The position numbers and the translations under genes were made by a program. A stretch of 64,000 nucleotides of DNA from Bacteriovoracaceae bacterium. GTDB taxonomy: Bacteria; Bdellovibrionota; Bacteriovoracia; Bacteriovoracales; Bacteriovoracaceae. The DNA lies in NCBI GenBank assembly GCA_023137315.1, contig JAGLPP010000019.1, forward strand, positions 68,949-132,948, in the 5' to 3' direction. Position 1 is the stretch's first letter; each line of letters starts with the position of its first letter. Positions 19,240 to 25,783 of this stretch are shown one piece after another. The notes beneath the pieces are model-generated. The model was not told the DNA's origin. It made no database searches and saw nothing but the letters and a program-made list of their open reading frames with translations.

Positions 19240-19955
19240 GGGCAATATTTGATGAATTGCTTATCTTTGAACAAATAAATCCAGGCAATCAACTGACATT
19301 TGCAGATTCAAAGATGTATCACGTAATCAAGGTGGCAAGAACGAGGGTTGGAGAAGAAGTTTTGATTCTTGACGGGAATGGACACACTGTTTTAACAACA
19401 GTTTTGAAAATTGATGCAGGATCGGTAATTCTTGAAGTTAAAGAGAAAAAAATACACACACAGGAAATCTTGTTGCATCTGGCGTTGGGTTTACCCAAAA
19501 AGGAGGCGTTGGAGACAATTATAAGGTCATGTGTTGAAATTGGTATTAACAAAATTATTCCTTTAAAAACAAGATATTCGCAATTAAATGAAGTTAAAAA
19601 GACGAAACGAATGGAGCTTATTATTGAAAATGCCATGATTCAGTCGAATAATCCATTTAGAAGTAAAATAGATCCAACAATCAATTTGGATGAACTTGAG
19701 AGAAAATTTGATCAATACGACAAACTATTTTATTTTTCCTCCACCAAAAAAAATGATTGTTCCTTGAGTCCTATTGGCCCGGAAGAAAAGGTATTATTTA
19801 TAATAGGACCGGAAGGTGGATTTGCCTTGGAGGAGGAAGATCAAATATGTAATAATAAATCGATTAATACAATCCACTTGTCAACGCCAATACTAAGGGC
19901 ACCCACTGCTGCATGCGTTGCTGCCGGACTGATCCATGGTCTGAGACAGTTTTAA
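19236..19955 (+). CDS. rsmE: 16S rRNA (uracil(1498)-N3)-methyltransferase RsmE
   Basis: Methylates N3 of U1498 near the decoding site. The 239-residue SPOUT protein starts with a short PUA-like domain (YHVIKVARTRVGEEV) and ends with the knotted SAM site: IIGPEGGFALEEE and a terminal LRAPTAACVAAGL, matching the family LRxETA pattern with Pro in place of Glu. It is translationally coupled to prmA. Confidence 0.92.
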   Translation: MRAIFDELLIFEQINPGNQLTFADSKMYHVIKVARTRVGEEVLILDGNGHTVLTTVLKIDAGSVILEVKEKKIHTQEILLHLALGLPKKEALETIIRSCVEIGINKIIPLKTRYSQLNEVKKTKRMELIIENAMIQSNNPFRSKIDPTINLDELERKFDQYDKLFYFSSTKKNDCSLSPIGPEEKVLFIIGPEGGFALEEEDQICNNKSINTIHLSTPILRAPTAACVAAGLIHGLRQF

Positions 19956-19978
19956 AAATAATGCACTACATAAATTCG

Positions 19979-20018
19979 CTCAAAGTATTTGAGTAAGTTA
20001 GAATGATTTATTATCATT
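19979..20018 (+). promoter_or_regulatory. Two small hairpins upstream of the RDD gene
   Basis: CTCAAA/TTTGAG (19979-19984 and 19988-19993, 3-base loop) and AATGAT/ATCATT (20002-20007 and 20013-20018, 5-base loop) lie in the 90-bp gap between rsmE and the RDD gene. Neither is GC-rich and no T-run follows, so they are weak terminator candidates; an operator or leader structure is possible. Confidence 0.3.
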
Positions 20019-20045
20019 AAAAAAGAGTTACTTAAGGGGATTTTT

Positions 20046-20720
20046 ATGACGCAATCACGAGATGATGAAAATATTATCAAAATTGAATTTGAAAAAGGTG
20101 ATGTGGATTTGGATGATATAAATTTCAAACCTGTGACATCAGGTTTGGGATTTAACAGCAATAAAAGAACGCTTCCAAATACTTTTTTGAAACATATTAC
20201 AAGTGCAGAACATATAAGGACAAATCGAGGCCCATGTTTGGATATATTTCAAAAATCCACAGTTGAAGAATATCAAAAAGAAGAAATCAGTATTGAAAGA
20301 TCAAATCCGGAATCAGAAGAGATAAATATTTCACGTAGTAGACAGGCCTGTGCGTGGGCAATTGATTTACTTGTTATTTTACTTTTTTTATCTGTGACCG
20401 TGGCAATTTTCTTGATTGTTCCAGGCGTGAAAGTCATGAATTTATTAAATTTTATTGACACTGTTCATATGGCCGTTTTTGCGACAACATTTTTTCTTAC
20501 GTACTATGTAATTTATTTTACACTTCTGGATTTTTTTAACACTCCTGGAAAATATGTGATGAATCTTCAACTGGTAAGAACAGACAGCAAGACTATTACA
20601 CTTGTTCATACCTTTGTTCGGTCATTAAGTTCAATTGTATCATTTCTTGCATTAGGTGCCCCACTTTTCATGGATTTCCATGGAAAATTATCTGATACAA
20701 AGATAGCCGAGAGGATTTAA
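20046..20720 (+). CDS. RDD family membrane protein
   Basis: A 224-residue protein with a 95-residue hydrophilic cytoplasmic N-terminus and an RDD domain. The domain has two or three membrane spans (about 107-130, 140-165, and a weak one near 195-210). It opens with RQACAWAIDLLV, where Arg and Asp match the first conserved positions, and carries TPGKYVMNLQLV, the typical second block. RDD proteins are of mixed or unknown function, some acting as sodium/proton antiporters. The stop codon overlaps the next start (TAATG), so it is co-transcribed with the heptose adenylyltransferase. An AAGGGGA ribosome binding site precedes the start. Confidence 0.8.
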   Translation: MTQSRDDENIIKIEFEKGDVDLDDINFKPVTSGLGFNSNKRTLPNTFLKHITSAEHIRTNRGPCLDIFQKSTVEEYQKEEISIERSNPESEEINISRSRQACAWAIDLLVILLFLSVTVAIFLIVPGVKVMNLLNFIDTVHMAVFATTFFLTYYVIYFTLLDFFNTPGKYVMNLQLVRTDSKTITLVHTFVRSLSSIVSFLALGAPLFMDFHGKLSDTKIAERI

Positions 20721-21181
20721 TGTTTAAATTGTCTTCAAGTGCAAGGAAATTTCTTGATTTAAACAAGGACAAAAAAGTTGTATTTACAAACGGATGTTTT
20801 GATATTCTCCACGTTGGACATCTTTATTACTTGAATGAGGCAAAAGCTCTTGGAGATGTTCTTTTTATGGGTCTTAATGCAGATGAAAGTATTAGAAGGT
20901 TGAAAGGTGAGAAAAGGCCGATCTGCAATGAAGAAGACAGAAAATTTTTTTTGGAAAATCTAAATGCGGTGGACTTTGTTGAAATCTTCTTTGAAGATAC
21001 ACCTTATGAACTTATAACCGCTGTCAGACCTGATATTCTTGTAAAAGGTGGAGACTGGAAAAAAGAGGACATAGTTGGTTCTGATGTTGTTTTGAAAAAT
21101 GGAGGAACAGTAAAAAGTTTATCCTTCAAAAATGGGTACTCCACTACTTCATTAATTGAAAAAATAAAAGATAGTACCTGA
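20720..21181 (+). CDS. rfaE2: D-glycero-beta-D-manno-heptose 1-phosphate adenylyltransferase (HldE C-terminal type)
   Basis: Transfers AMP to heptose-1-phosphate, the penultimate step to ADP-L-glycero-D-manno-heptose. The 153-residue product is a stand-alone nucleotidyltransferase domain: FTNGCFDILHVGH (22-34) contains the HxGH catalytic motif, and VKGGDWK and GYSTTSLIEKI complete the RfaE2 pattern. No kinase domain (RfaE1) is fused or adjacent. In this window it sits next to flagellin genes and near two family-9 (heptosyltransferase-like) glycosyltransferases, so the product could feed both lipopolysaccharide core and flagellin modification; the latter is inference. Confidence 0.92.
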   Translation: MFKLSSSARKFLDLNKDKKVVFTNGCFDILHVGHLYYLNEAKALGDVLFMGLNADESIRRLKGEKRPICNEEDRKFFLENLNAVDFVEIFFEDTPYELITAVRPDILVKGGDWKKEDIVGSDVVLKNGGTVKSLSFKNGYSTTSLIEKIKDST

Positions 21182-21285
21182 CAAAAACGCTATAGAGATA
21201 ACGTATTTTCAATATTTTCCCTGTAATTTCCGATAGAAATGCTCGGACTATCTCAAAAAAAAGGCACTTTTTTCCTAAAATTTAC

Positions 21286-21312
21286 TAAAGTTCTTTGCAC
21301 TGGTTCCGACAA
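21286..21312 (+). promoter_or_regulatory. Sigma-28 (FliA)-type promoter of flagellin gene 1
   Basis: TAAAGTTC at 21286-21293, then exactly 11 bases, then TCCGACAA at 21305-21312. This matches the known flagellar sigma-28 consensus TAAAGTTT-N11-GCCGATAA at 13 of 16 positions. Transcription would start near 21318-21320, about 95 bases before the flagellin start. Confidence 0.8.
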
Positions 21313-21316
21313 TCTT

Positions 21317-21374
21317 TGTGAAGCTTGAATGAAAGGCTTCACACTGGGGGAACATGCAAACAAGGGCGTTTGCA
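21317..21374 (+). other. Two stem-loops in the flagellin 1 mRNA leader
   Basis: Perfect stem TGTGAAGC/GCTTCACA (21317-21324 and 21336-21343) begins at the predicted transcript 5' end, and a second perfect stem TGCAAAC/GTTTGCA (21355-21361 and 21368-21374) follows 11 bases later, ahead of the ribosome binding site. A 5'-terminal hairpin is a known way to stabilise abundant mRNAs. Confidence 0.6.
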
Positions 21375-21414
21375 GAATAACACAAGGAGGTCTAAACGAT
21401 TTGGGGAGATTAAT

Positions 21415-22248
21415 ATGGGTTTAAGAATTAACACAAACATTCAGTCGCTAAAAGCACAACGAAATTTGGGTGTCGTTCAAAATCGGCAATCAAGTGCACT
21501 TAACAAATTATCATCCGGTTCAAGAATCAACATGGCGGCAGACGATGCTGCCGGTCTCGCAATTAGCGAAAAATTAAAAGCAAGCATTAGAGGTAGCCAA
21601 CAGGCAACCAGAAATGCTGGCGATGGTATTTCACTTATACAGACCGCAGAGGGTGGTTTGAATGAAATTTCAAGCATCCTTATCAGATTGAGAGAACTAT
21701 CTGTTCAAGCAGCTTCCGACACAATCGGGGATGCTGAAAGAAAATTTTCCAATCTTGAATTTAAAAACCTAACACAAGAAGTTGACAGGATTGCATCTTC
21801 TACACAATTTAATGGTAAGAATCTGATCGATGGCAGCGGAGAATCCATGGATATTCAGATTGGTATGATGAATAATCCTGACTTTGATAGATTGACCTAC
21901 TCGCCTTCTGATACTGATGCAAAGCTTGAAGCATTGGGACTTGATGGGGCCAGTGTTATAACCAAGGCAGATGCACAGGGCAATCTTGATAATATTGATG
22001 TTGCAATAAATCATTTAAATGGTAATCGTGCAAATCTTGGTGCTCTACAAAACAGACTACAGTCCACGATTTCAAATCTGGAAGTTCAAACTGAGAATCT
22101 GGCAGCTGCAAATTCCAGAATAAGAGACACTGATATTGCTCAGGCAAGTGCGGAACTGACGAAGACCAATATTTTATCTAATGCTGGTATCTCAGTTTTG
22201 GGACAGGCCAATAATGCAGGATCCATGGCACTTAAGTTGATTGGATAA
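21415..22248 (+). CDS. fliC: Flagellin 1
   Basis: Filament subunit of 277 residues. It has the conserved N-terminal D0/D1 helices (MGLRINTNIQSLKAQRNL, then LSSGSRINMAADDAAGLAIS) and C-terminal D1/D0 (LGALQNRLQSTISNLE, then NNAGSMALKLIG). Only a short central segment separates them, so the surface D2/D3 domains are absent, as in many small flagellins. ATG 21415 follows GGGGAG (21403-21408) and gives the canonical N-terminus; an in-frame codon at 21325 lies in the hairpin leader and is not the start. Expressed from a sigma-28-type promoter and ended by a strong terminator, so monocistronic. Confidence 0.97.
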   Translation: MGLRINTNIQSLKAQRNLGVVQNRQSSALNKLSSGSRINMAADDAAGLAISEKLKASIRGSQQATRNAGDGISLIQTAEGGLNEISSILIRLRELSVQAASDTIGDAERKFSNLEFKNLTQEVDRIASSTQFNGKNLIDGSGESMDIQIGMMNNPDFDRLTYSPSDTDAKLEALGLDGASVITKADAQGNLDNIDVAINHLNGNRANLGALQNRLQSTISNLEVQTENLAAANSRIRDTDIAQASAELTKTNILSNAGISVLGQANNAGSMALKLIG

Positions 22249-22273
22249 GATCAGTTTATTTCGATATCTTCTC

Positions 22274-22316
22274 AAAACCCCCCACCGGGTGAATGTCCCG
22301 GTGGGGGGTTTTGTTC
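22274..22316 (+). terminator. Rho-independent terminator after flagellin 1
   Basis: Perfect 12-bp stem CCCCCCACCGGG (22278-22289) and CCCGGTGGGGGG (22297-22308), 7-base loop, flanked by AAAA and TTTT and a following T-rich tract. It separates the two flagellin genes into single-gene transcripts. Confidence 0.95.
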
Positions 22317-22409
22317 TTTATGCCCCTATGGGACCACAAATATTTCACCTCCTAACACTATGTAATTACAGGAAAAGTCCATTTTTTTATAAATAACCGA
22401 GTGGAAAGC

Positions 22410-22436
22410 TAAAGTATTCTGCGGCCCTGACGATAC
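22410..22436 (+). promoter_or_regulatory. Sigma-28 (FliA)-type promoter of flagellin gene 2
   Basis: TAAAGTAT (22410-22417), 11 bases, GACGATAC (22429-22436), matching TAAAGTTT-N11-GCCGATAA at 13 of 16 positions with the same spacing as the first flagellin promoter. The predicted start is about 60 bases ahead of the coding region. Confidence 0.8.
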
Positions 22437-22504
22437 AGTTGTTGTCCGATGAAAAAAGTCGGGTATTAGACAGGGAAACGCTAACAAATTAACAGGAGAA
22501 TAAG

Positions 22505-23344
22505 ATGGGCTTAAGAATTAGTACAAACATTGCTTCTCAAGCGGTGCAGAAAAACTTGAGAAAAGTATCAACAGACAGTGACGCTCAGATGGAGAAATTG
22601 AGTTCCGGTAAAAGAATTACCAAAGCTGCTGATGACGCTGCTGGATTAGGTATTTCAACCAATCTGGAAGCGCAGACCAGAGGTTTAAGACAAGCAACAA
22701 GAAACGCCAGTGATGGTATTTCACTGGTTCAGACCGCAGAAGGTGGACTTAACGAGATTTCCAATATTATGGTAAGACTCAGGGAACTAACAATCCAAGC
22801 CGCCTCTGATACCGTAGGTGACAATGAAAGAGGATTTCTCGACAAGGAATATCAACAGTTGGTTACAGAAGTGGATAGAATTTCAGCCTCAACAGTATTT
22901 AACGGAAATTCACTTTTGAGTGGTGAATCCGGAGGTGGTGGAACAATGGATTTTCAGGTTGGTGCCTTTGAAGGAGAGCAAAACGTTATTCAGTTTGATG
23001 CTGAAGCGACTGATGCCTCTGCTGAAGCGATTGGTGTAGCGGGTACAACTCTTTCAACCAAGGATGATGCTCTTTCGGCCATTGACACCATAGATGGCGG
23101 TATTAATCAGGTTATTGGTCTGAGGTCAAATCTTGGTTCAATCCAAAGTCGTCTTCAGTCAACAGTAAGTAACCTGGAAGTTCAAACTATCAACCAGGAT
23201 TCAGCAAGATCAAAGATTCAGGATGTTGACATTGCTGATTCTTCGGCTAAGTTAGCTTCTGCCAACGTACTAAAGCAATCTGCGATTTCTACATTGGCAC
23301 AGGCGAATCAAATATCAAATTCAGCTCTTAGGCTGATTAATTAA
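22505..23344 (+). CDS. fliC: Flagellin 2
   Basis: Second flagellin, 279 residues, paralogous to flagellin 1: MGLRISTNIASQAVQKNL at the N-terminus, LSSGKRITKAADDAAGLGIS, LRELTIQAASDT, and at the C-terminus LGSIQSRLQSTVSNLE and ISNSALRLIN. The central region is short and includes GESGGGGTMDF, so D2/D3 domains are lacking. The AGGAGAATAAG ribosome binding site gives start ATG 22505. It has its own sigma-28-type promoter and terminator; the two flagellins can therefore be set to different levels. Confidence 0.97.
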   Translation: MGLRISTNIASQAVQKNLRKVSTDSDAQMEKLSSGKRITKAADDAAGLGISTNLEAQTRGLRQATRNASDGISLVQTAEGGLNEISNIMVRLRELTIQAASDTVGDNERGFLDKEYQQLVTEVDRISASTVFNGNSLLSGESGGGGTMDFQVGAFEGEQNVIQFDAEATDASAEAIGVAGTTLSTKDDALSAIDTIDGGINQVIGLRSNLGSIQSRLQSTVSNLEVQTINQDSARSKIQDVDIADSSAKLASANVLKQSAISTLAQANQISNSALRLIN

Positions 23345-23424
23345 TAGTATCAATTGGGGGGTGATAACTCATCCCCCTCTTGATTAAGAAGAAAAAAATT
23401 TGAAGCTTTTTATAAAATTGAGGA

Positions 23425-23495
23425 GCGGGGAAATCCCCGCGACTAAGCCCATCCTCCCTGGTGACGTTTGTTGCCAGGGGGGATGGGCTTATTTT
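23425..23495 (+). terminator. Tandem hairpin terminator after flagellin 2
   Basis: A small hairpin GCGGGG-AAAT-CCCCGC (23425-23440) is followed 4 bases later by a long one: AAGCCCATCCTCCCTGG (23445-23461) pairs with CCAGGGGGGATGGGCTT (23474-23490) with a single G-T wobble, then ATTTTAT. The second is a classical strong terminator; the first could add to it. Confidence 0.92.
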
Positions 23496-23545
23496 ATGTA
23501 TTTTAAAATATTTATGGCCATGATTTTTCATGCTACAGTTTGATT

Positions 23546-24250
23546 ATGAAAACGAAACCAAGATTTAGAAAAGTAAATCCACAGGAAGTTCAGAATATTC
23601 TTGAGGATACCTTGAAAAAAAATGAGTTGATATATATTTGGCAGATATCCAGTAGTGGTGTTGTAAAAGCAGAGGTGAAAATAAAAAGAGTTGACGTCAG
23701 GCGAATGGAAATGCTTATGGAGCCTGTCGGTAATTCTTATTATTATCTCGGGCAAATGATAACAGGGCATGGAAAAATTAACATTCATATTCCGGAAAAG
23801 TCGGCATTTTTTGTGTGTGACTATAAGTCATTCAAGGATGAGTTGACACTTTACTGGCCGGAGGTTGAATATTGTCATGAAAGAAGAAAGCAAGAGAGGC
23901 TTGAAGAGCTGAATTCCAGTGTTGAATGTGTATTTAAGTGGGAAAACAAAATATTTCGTAAAAATTGCTTTGATCTTAGTACCATGGGTATATCATTCAT
24001 CTTTTCCAGGCAGGAAACAATTGGTATTAAACAAAATAATATTATCCCGGATATAACGTTAAAATTTGGAAAAGAGACATTGAGTCTGTCGGGAAGAGTT
24101 ACCAATGTTGATTTAATTGATCCGGTCAAAAACAGCAAGTATTATTATCCAGGTACAAGGGTATCAGTACGATTTTTGGAAACAGATCACATATTTCTTC
24201 AAAGGATGAATAAGTTTATTGAAAAGATAAAAAAATATTTATCTTCATAA
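23546..24250 (+). CDS. PilZ domain protein (putative c-di-GMP receptor)
   Basis: A 234-residue soluble protein with an N-terminal domain (about 1-110) of unknown fold and a C-terminal PilZ domain. The RxxxR motif is present in HERRKQERL, and the DxSxxG motif in DLSTMGISF, the two parts that bind c-di-GMP. The two-domain layout resembles YcgR-type flagellar brakes, and the gene lies directly after flagellin, which supports motility control. ATG 23546 is preferred over TTG 23540. It is separated from flagellin 2 by a strong terminator, so it needs its own promoter, which I could not place. Confidence 0.85.
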   Translation: MKTKPRFRKVNPQEVQNILEDTLKKNELIYIWQISSSGVVKAEVKIKRVDVRRMEMLMEPVGNSYYYLGQMITGHGKINIHIPEKSAFFVCDYKSFKDELTLYWPEVEYCHERRKQERLEELNSSVECVFKWENKIFRKNCFDLSTMGISFIFSRQETIGIKQNNIIPDITLKFGKETLSLSGRVTNVDLIDPVKNSKYYYPGTRVSVRFLETDHIFLQRMNKFIEKIKKYLSS

Positions 24251-24287
24251 ATTTATAAATTTCAATTTTTAGGTATGGATTGCACGG

Positions 24288-24509
24288 ATGAATGATAATA
24301 GTCAAAAACCTGTAAAAAATCGTAAGCGTAGTTATGCCGGACTTGTGGTTCGCGCATTTTTCTATAGTATTATTCCAACCTTCATTTTCTATATGTTCAA
24401 AGTAAGAATGGGAATTCATCCGGAAGTGGCACTTGCCAGGGGGTTTGTTGGTTTTTTTCTTCTTATTTTTGGTGTACTCATGATCCAAAAAAAGATTAAA
24501 AAATTATAA
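24288..24509 (+). CDS. Small two-span membrane protein
   Basis: A 73-residue protein with a basic N-terminus, a probable membrane span at about 23-41 (FYSIIPTFIFYMF), a short loop and a second span at about 52-67 (GFVGFFLLIFGVLMI), ending in KKIKKL. No family recognised. It follows the PilZ gene by 37 bp in the same direction, and its last 6 bases overlap the end of nadK on the other strand. Composition is like that of the neighbours, and the basic ends with two clean spans argue for a real gene. Confidence 0.65.
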   Translation: MNDNSQKPVKNRKRSYAGLVVRAFFYSIIPTFIFYMFKVRMGIHPEVALARGFVGFFLLIFGVLMIQKKIKKL

Positions 24510-25400
24510 TCTTCTTCCGTGGATAAATTTTTCTCTCAAATTGTTGAAATAATTTTTTTCTGGATTCTTTACAATATGATAATTGATTTTTGAGGACTTG
24601 GAGATGGAGACAGTACTTTGTGGTGATAATTTTATTGCCGATTGTCCATCAAGCGTTAATATGACTTCTTCTTCGTTTTCCTTGATGTGAAGTATTACTT
24701 TTTTGTTGTCCGGGATAACCAACGGTCTTGAATTGAGCGTATGCGGACAGATTGGTGTTAAAACAATTGCATTCACACTTGGGTGTATAATCGGTCCACC
24801 TGCAGACAGTGAATAGGCCGTCGAACCTTGCGGTGAGCTGATGATTATACCATCTCCTGATATATCAAAAATATTTTCATTATCTGTTTCAACAGATAGA
24901 TTTATTAATCTGGAGATATTATTTTTTCCCAGGACTGCATCGTTCAAAAAAAGTGACTCAAAAACTTTTTCCTGTCCATCCATAATGCTTACGTGAAAAG
25001 GCCATATTGTTGATACTGAAACTGTTCCAGTTATGACTTTTTCAAGTTCTTTTTGATAATTATTTTTTGAAAATTCAGTGAGGAATCCAAGTTTACCGAG
25101 ATTTATGGGAAAAATTGGTGCATCAAGTTTTACAGTATCCCTGCAAAGTCCAATCAATGTACCATCACCTCCAAGGCTTATGGCAAGGTCGGTGCGATCG
25201 TTCAGTTCCTTTTTTTTGATGAAGGTCACAAAGTCTGGAATTTTGCCAACTATTTGGCAGATTCTCTCTTTCTCAAAACTGAAAATTTGTATTTCGATTT
25301 TGTTTGCATTTAGCCAATTAATGAACTTTGGGAAAAAATCCTTGAAATCATCAATAACATTTGGTTTTAGTATAATTGTTGCTCTTTTAATTTTTTTCAT
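24504..25400 (-). CDS. nadK: NAD kinase
   Basis: Phosphorylates NAD to NADP. The 298 residues contain the diagnostic GGDGT (77-81), NLGKLGFLTEF, an NDAVLGK-type segment and GDGIIISSPQGSTAYSLSAGGPI, all NadK signatures. It is the last gene of a long minus-strand run, 14 bp after the response regulator gene, an unusual partner for a housekeeping enzyme. Convergent with the small membrane protein gene. Confidence 0.96.
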   Translation of the reverse strand: MKKIKRATIILKPNVIDDFKDFFPKFINWLNANKIEIQIFSFEKERICQIVGKIPDFVTFIKKKELNDRTDLAISLGGDGTLIGLCRDTVKLDAPIFPINLGKLGFLTEFSKNNYQKELEKVITGTVSVSTIWPFHVSIMDGQEKVFESLFLNDAVLGKNNISRLINLSVETDNENIFDISGDGIIISSPQGSTAYSLSAGGPIIHPSVNAIVLTPICPHTLNSRPLVIPDNKKVILHIKENEEEVILTLDGQSAIKLSPQSTVSISKSSKINYHIVKNPEKNYFNNLREKFIHGRRL

Positions 25401-25414
25401 TATTGGGAATCCTA

Positions 25415-25774
25415 TTATTTTAAAAACAGCTCCAATGTTGCATTGATGTCATCAAATGGCTTGCCAATAACCAGACATCCATATGCTTTTGCTTTCTCCA
25501 AAACTTGTCTTGAGCTGTAGGCCGTAATGATTATAAATAACTGACTAATTTCATTTAATGAATATTTTTTTTTCGATTCCTCAATTACATCAAAACCAGA
25601 GATGTCTTGTAACATCAGGTCACATATGATTCTGTCAAAATTATTGGTTTCAATTTTGTTAATTGCCTCTTTGCCAGATGAAGTTTCAATAACTTGTGCA
25701 CCTTTTCGTTCTAGCAGCTTTTTCAGTGATTTTTGTAATAGAAGTTCATCTTCAATAAGGAGTATTTTTTTCAT
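25415..25774 (-). CDS. Single-domain response regulator
   Basis: A 119-residue receiver domain with no output domain. Acidic pocket ED (8-9), phospho-acceptor Asp52 in CDLML, Thr84 in ITAYSS and Lys105 in GKPFDD are all in place. It lies 9 bp after the histidine kinase gene, so the two form a cognate pair; a stand-alone receiver would act by protein contact, as CheY does, or pass phosphate onward. Its place in an operon with flagellin-modification candidates is notable. Confidence 0.9.
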   Translation of the reverse strand: MKKILLIEDELLLQKSLKKLLERKGAQVIETSSGKEAINKIETNNFDRIICDLMLQDISGFDVIEESKKKYSLNEISQLFIIITAYSSRQVLEKAKAYGCLVIGKPFDDINATLELFLK

Positions 25775-25783
25775 AAACGAAAT

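Noticed and set aside
21250-21275. Possible sigma-54 promoter before flagellin 1 (GGCAC at 21263)
   Set aside because: The required GC 10 bases downstream of GG is missing, while a much better sigma-28 site lies at 21286-21312.
21313-21414. c-di-GMP riboswitch in the flagellin leader
   Set aside because: The conserved GEMM core motifs are absent; the leader forms only two simple hairpins.
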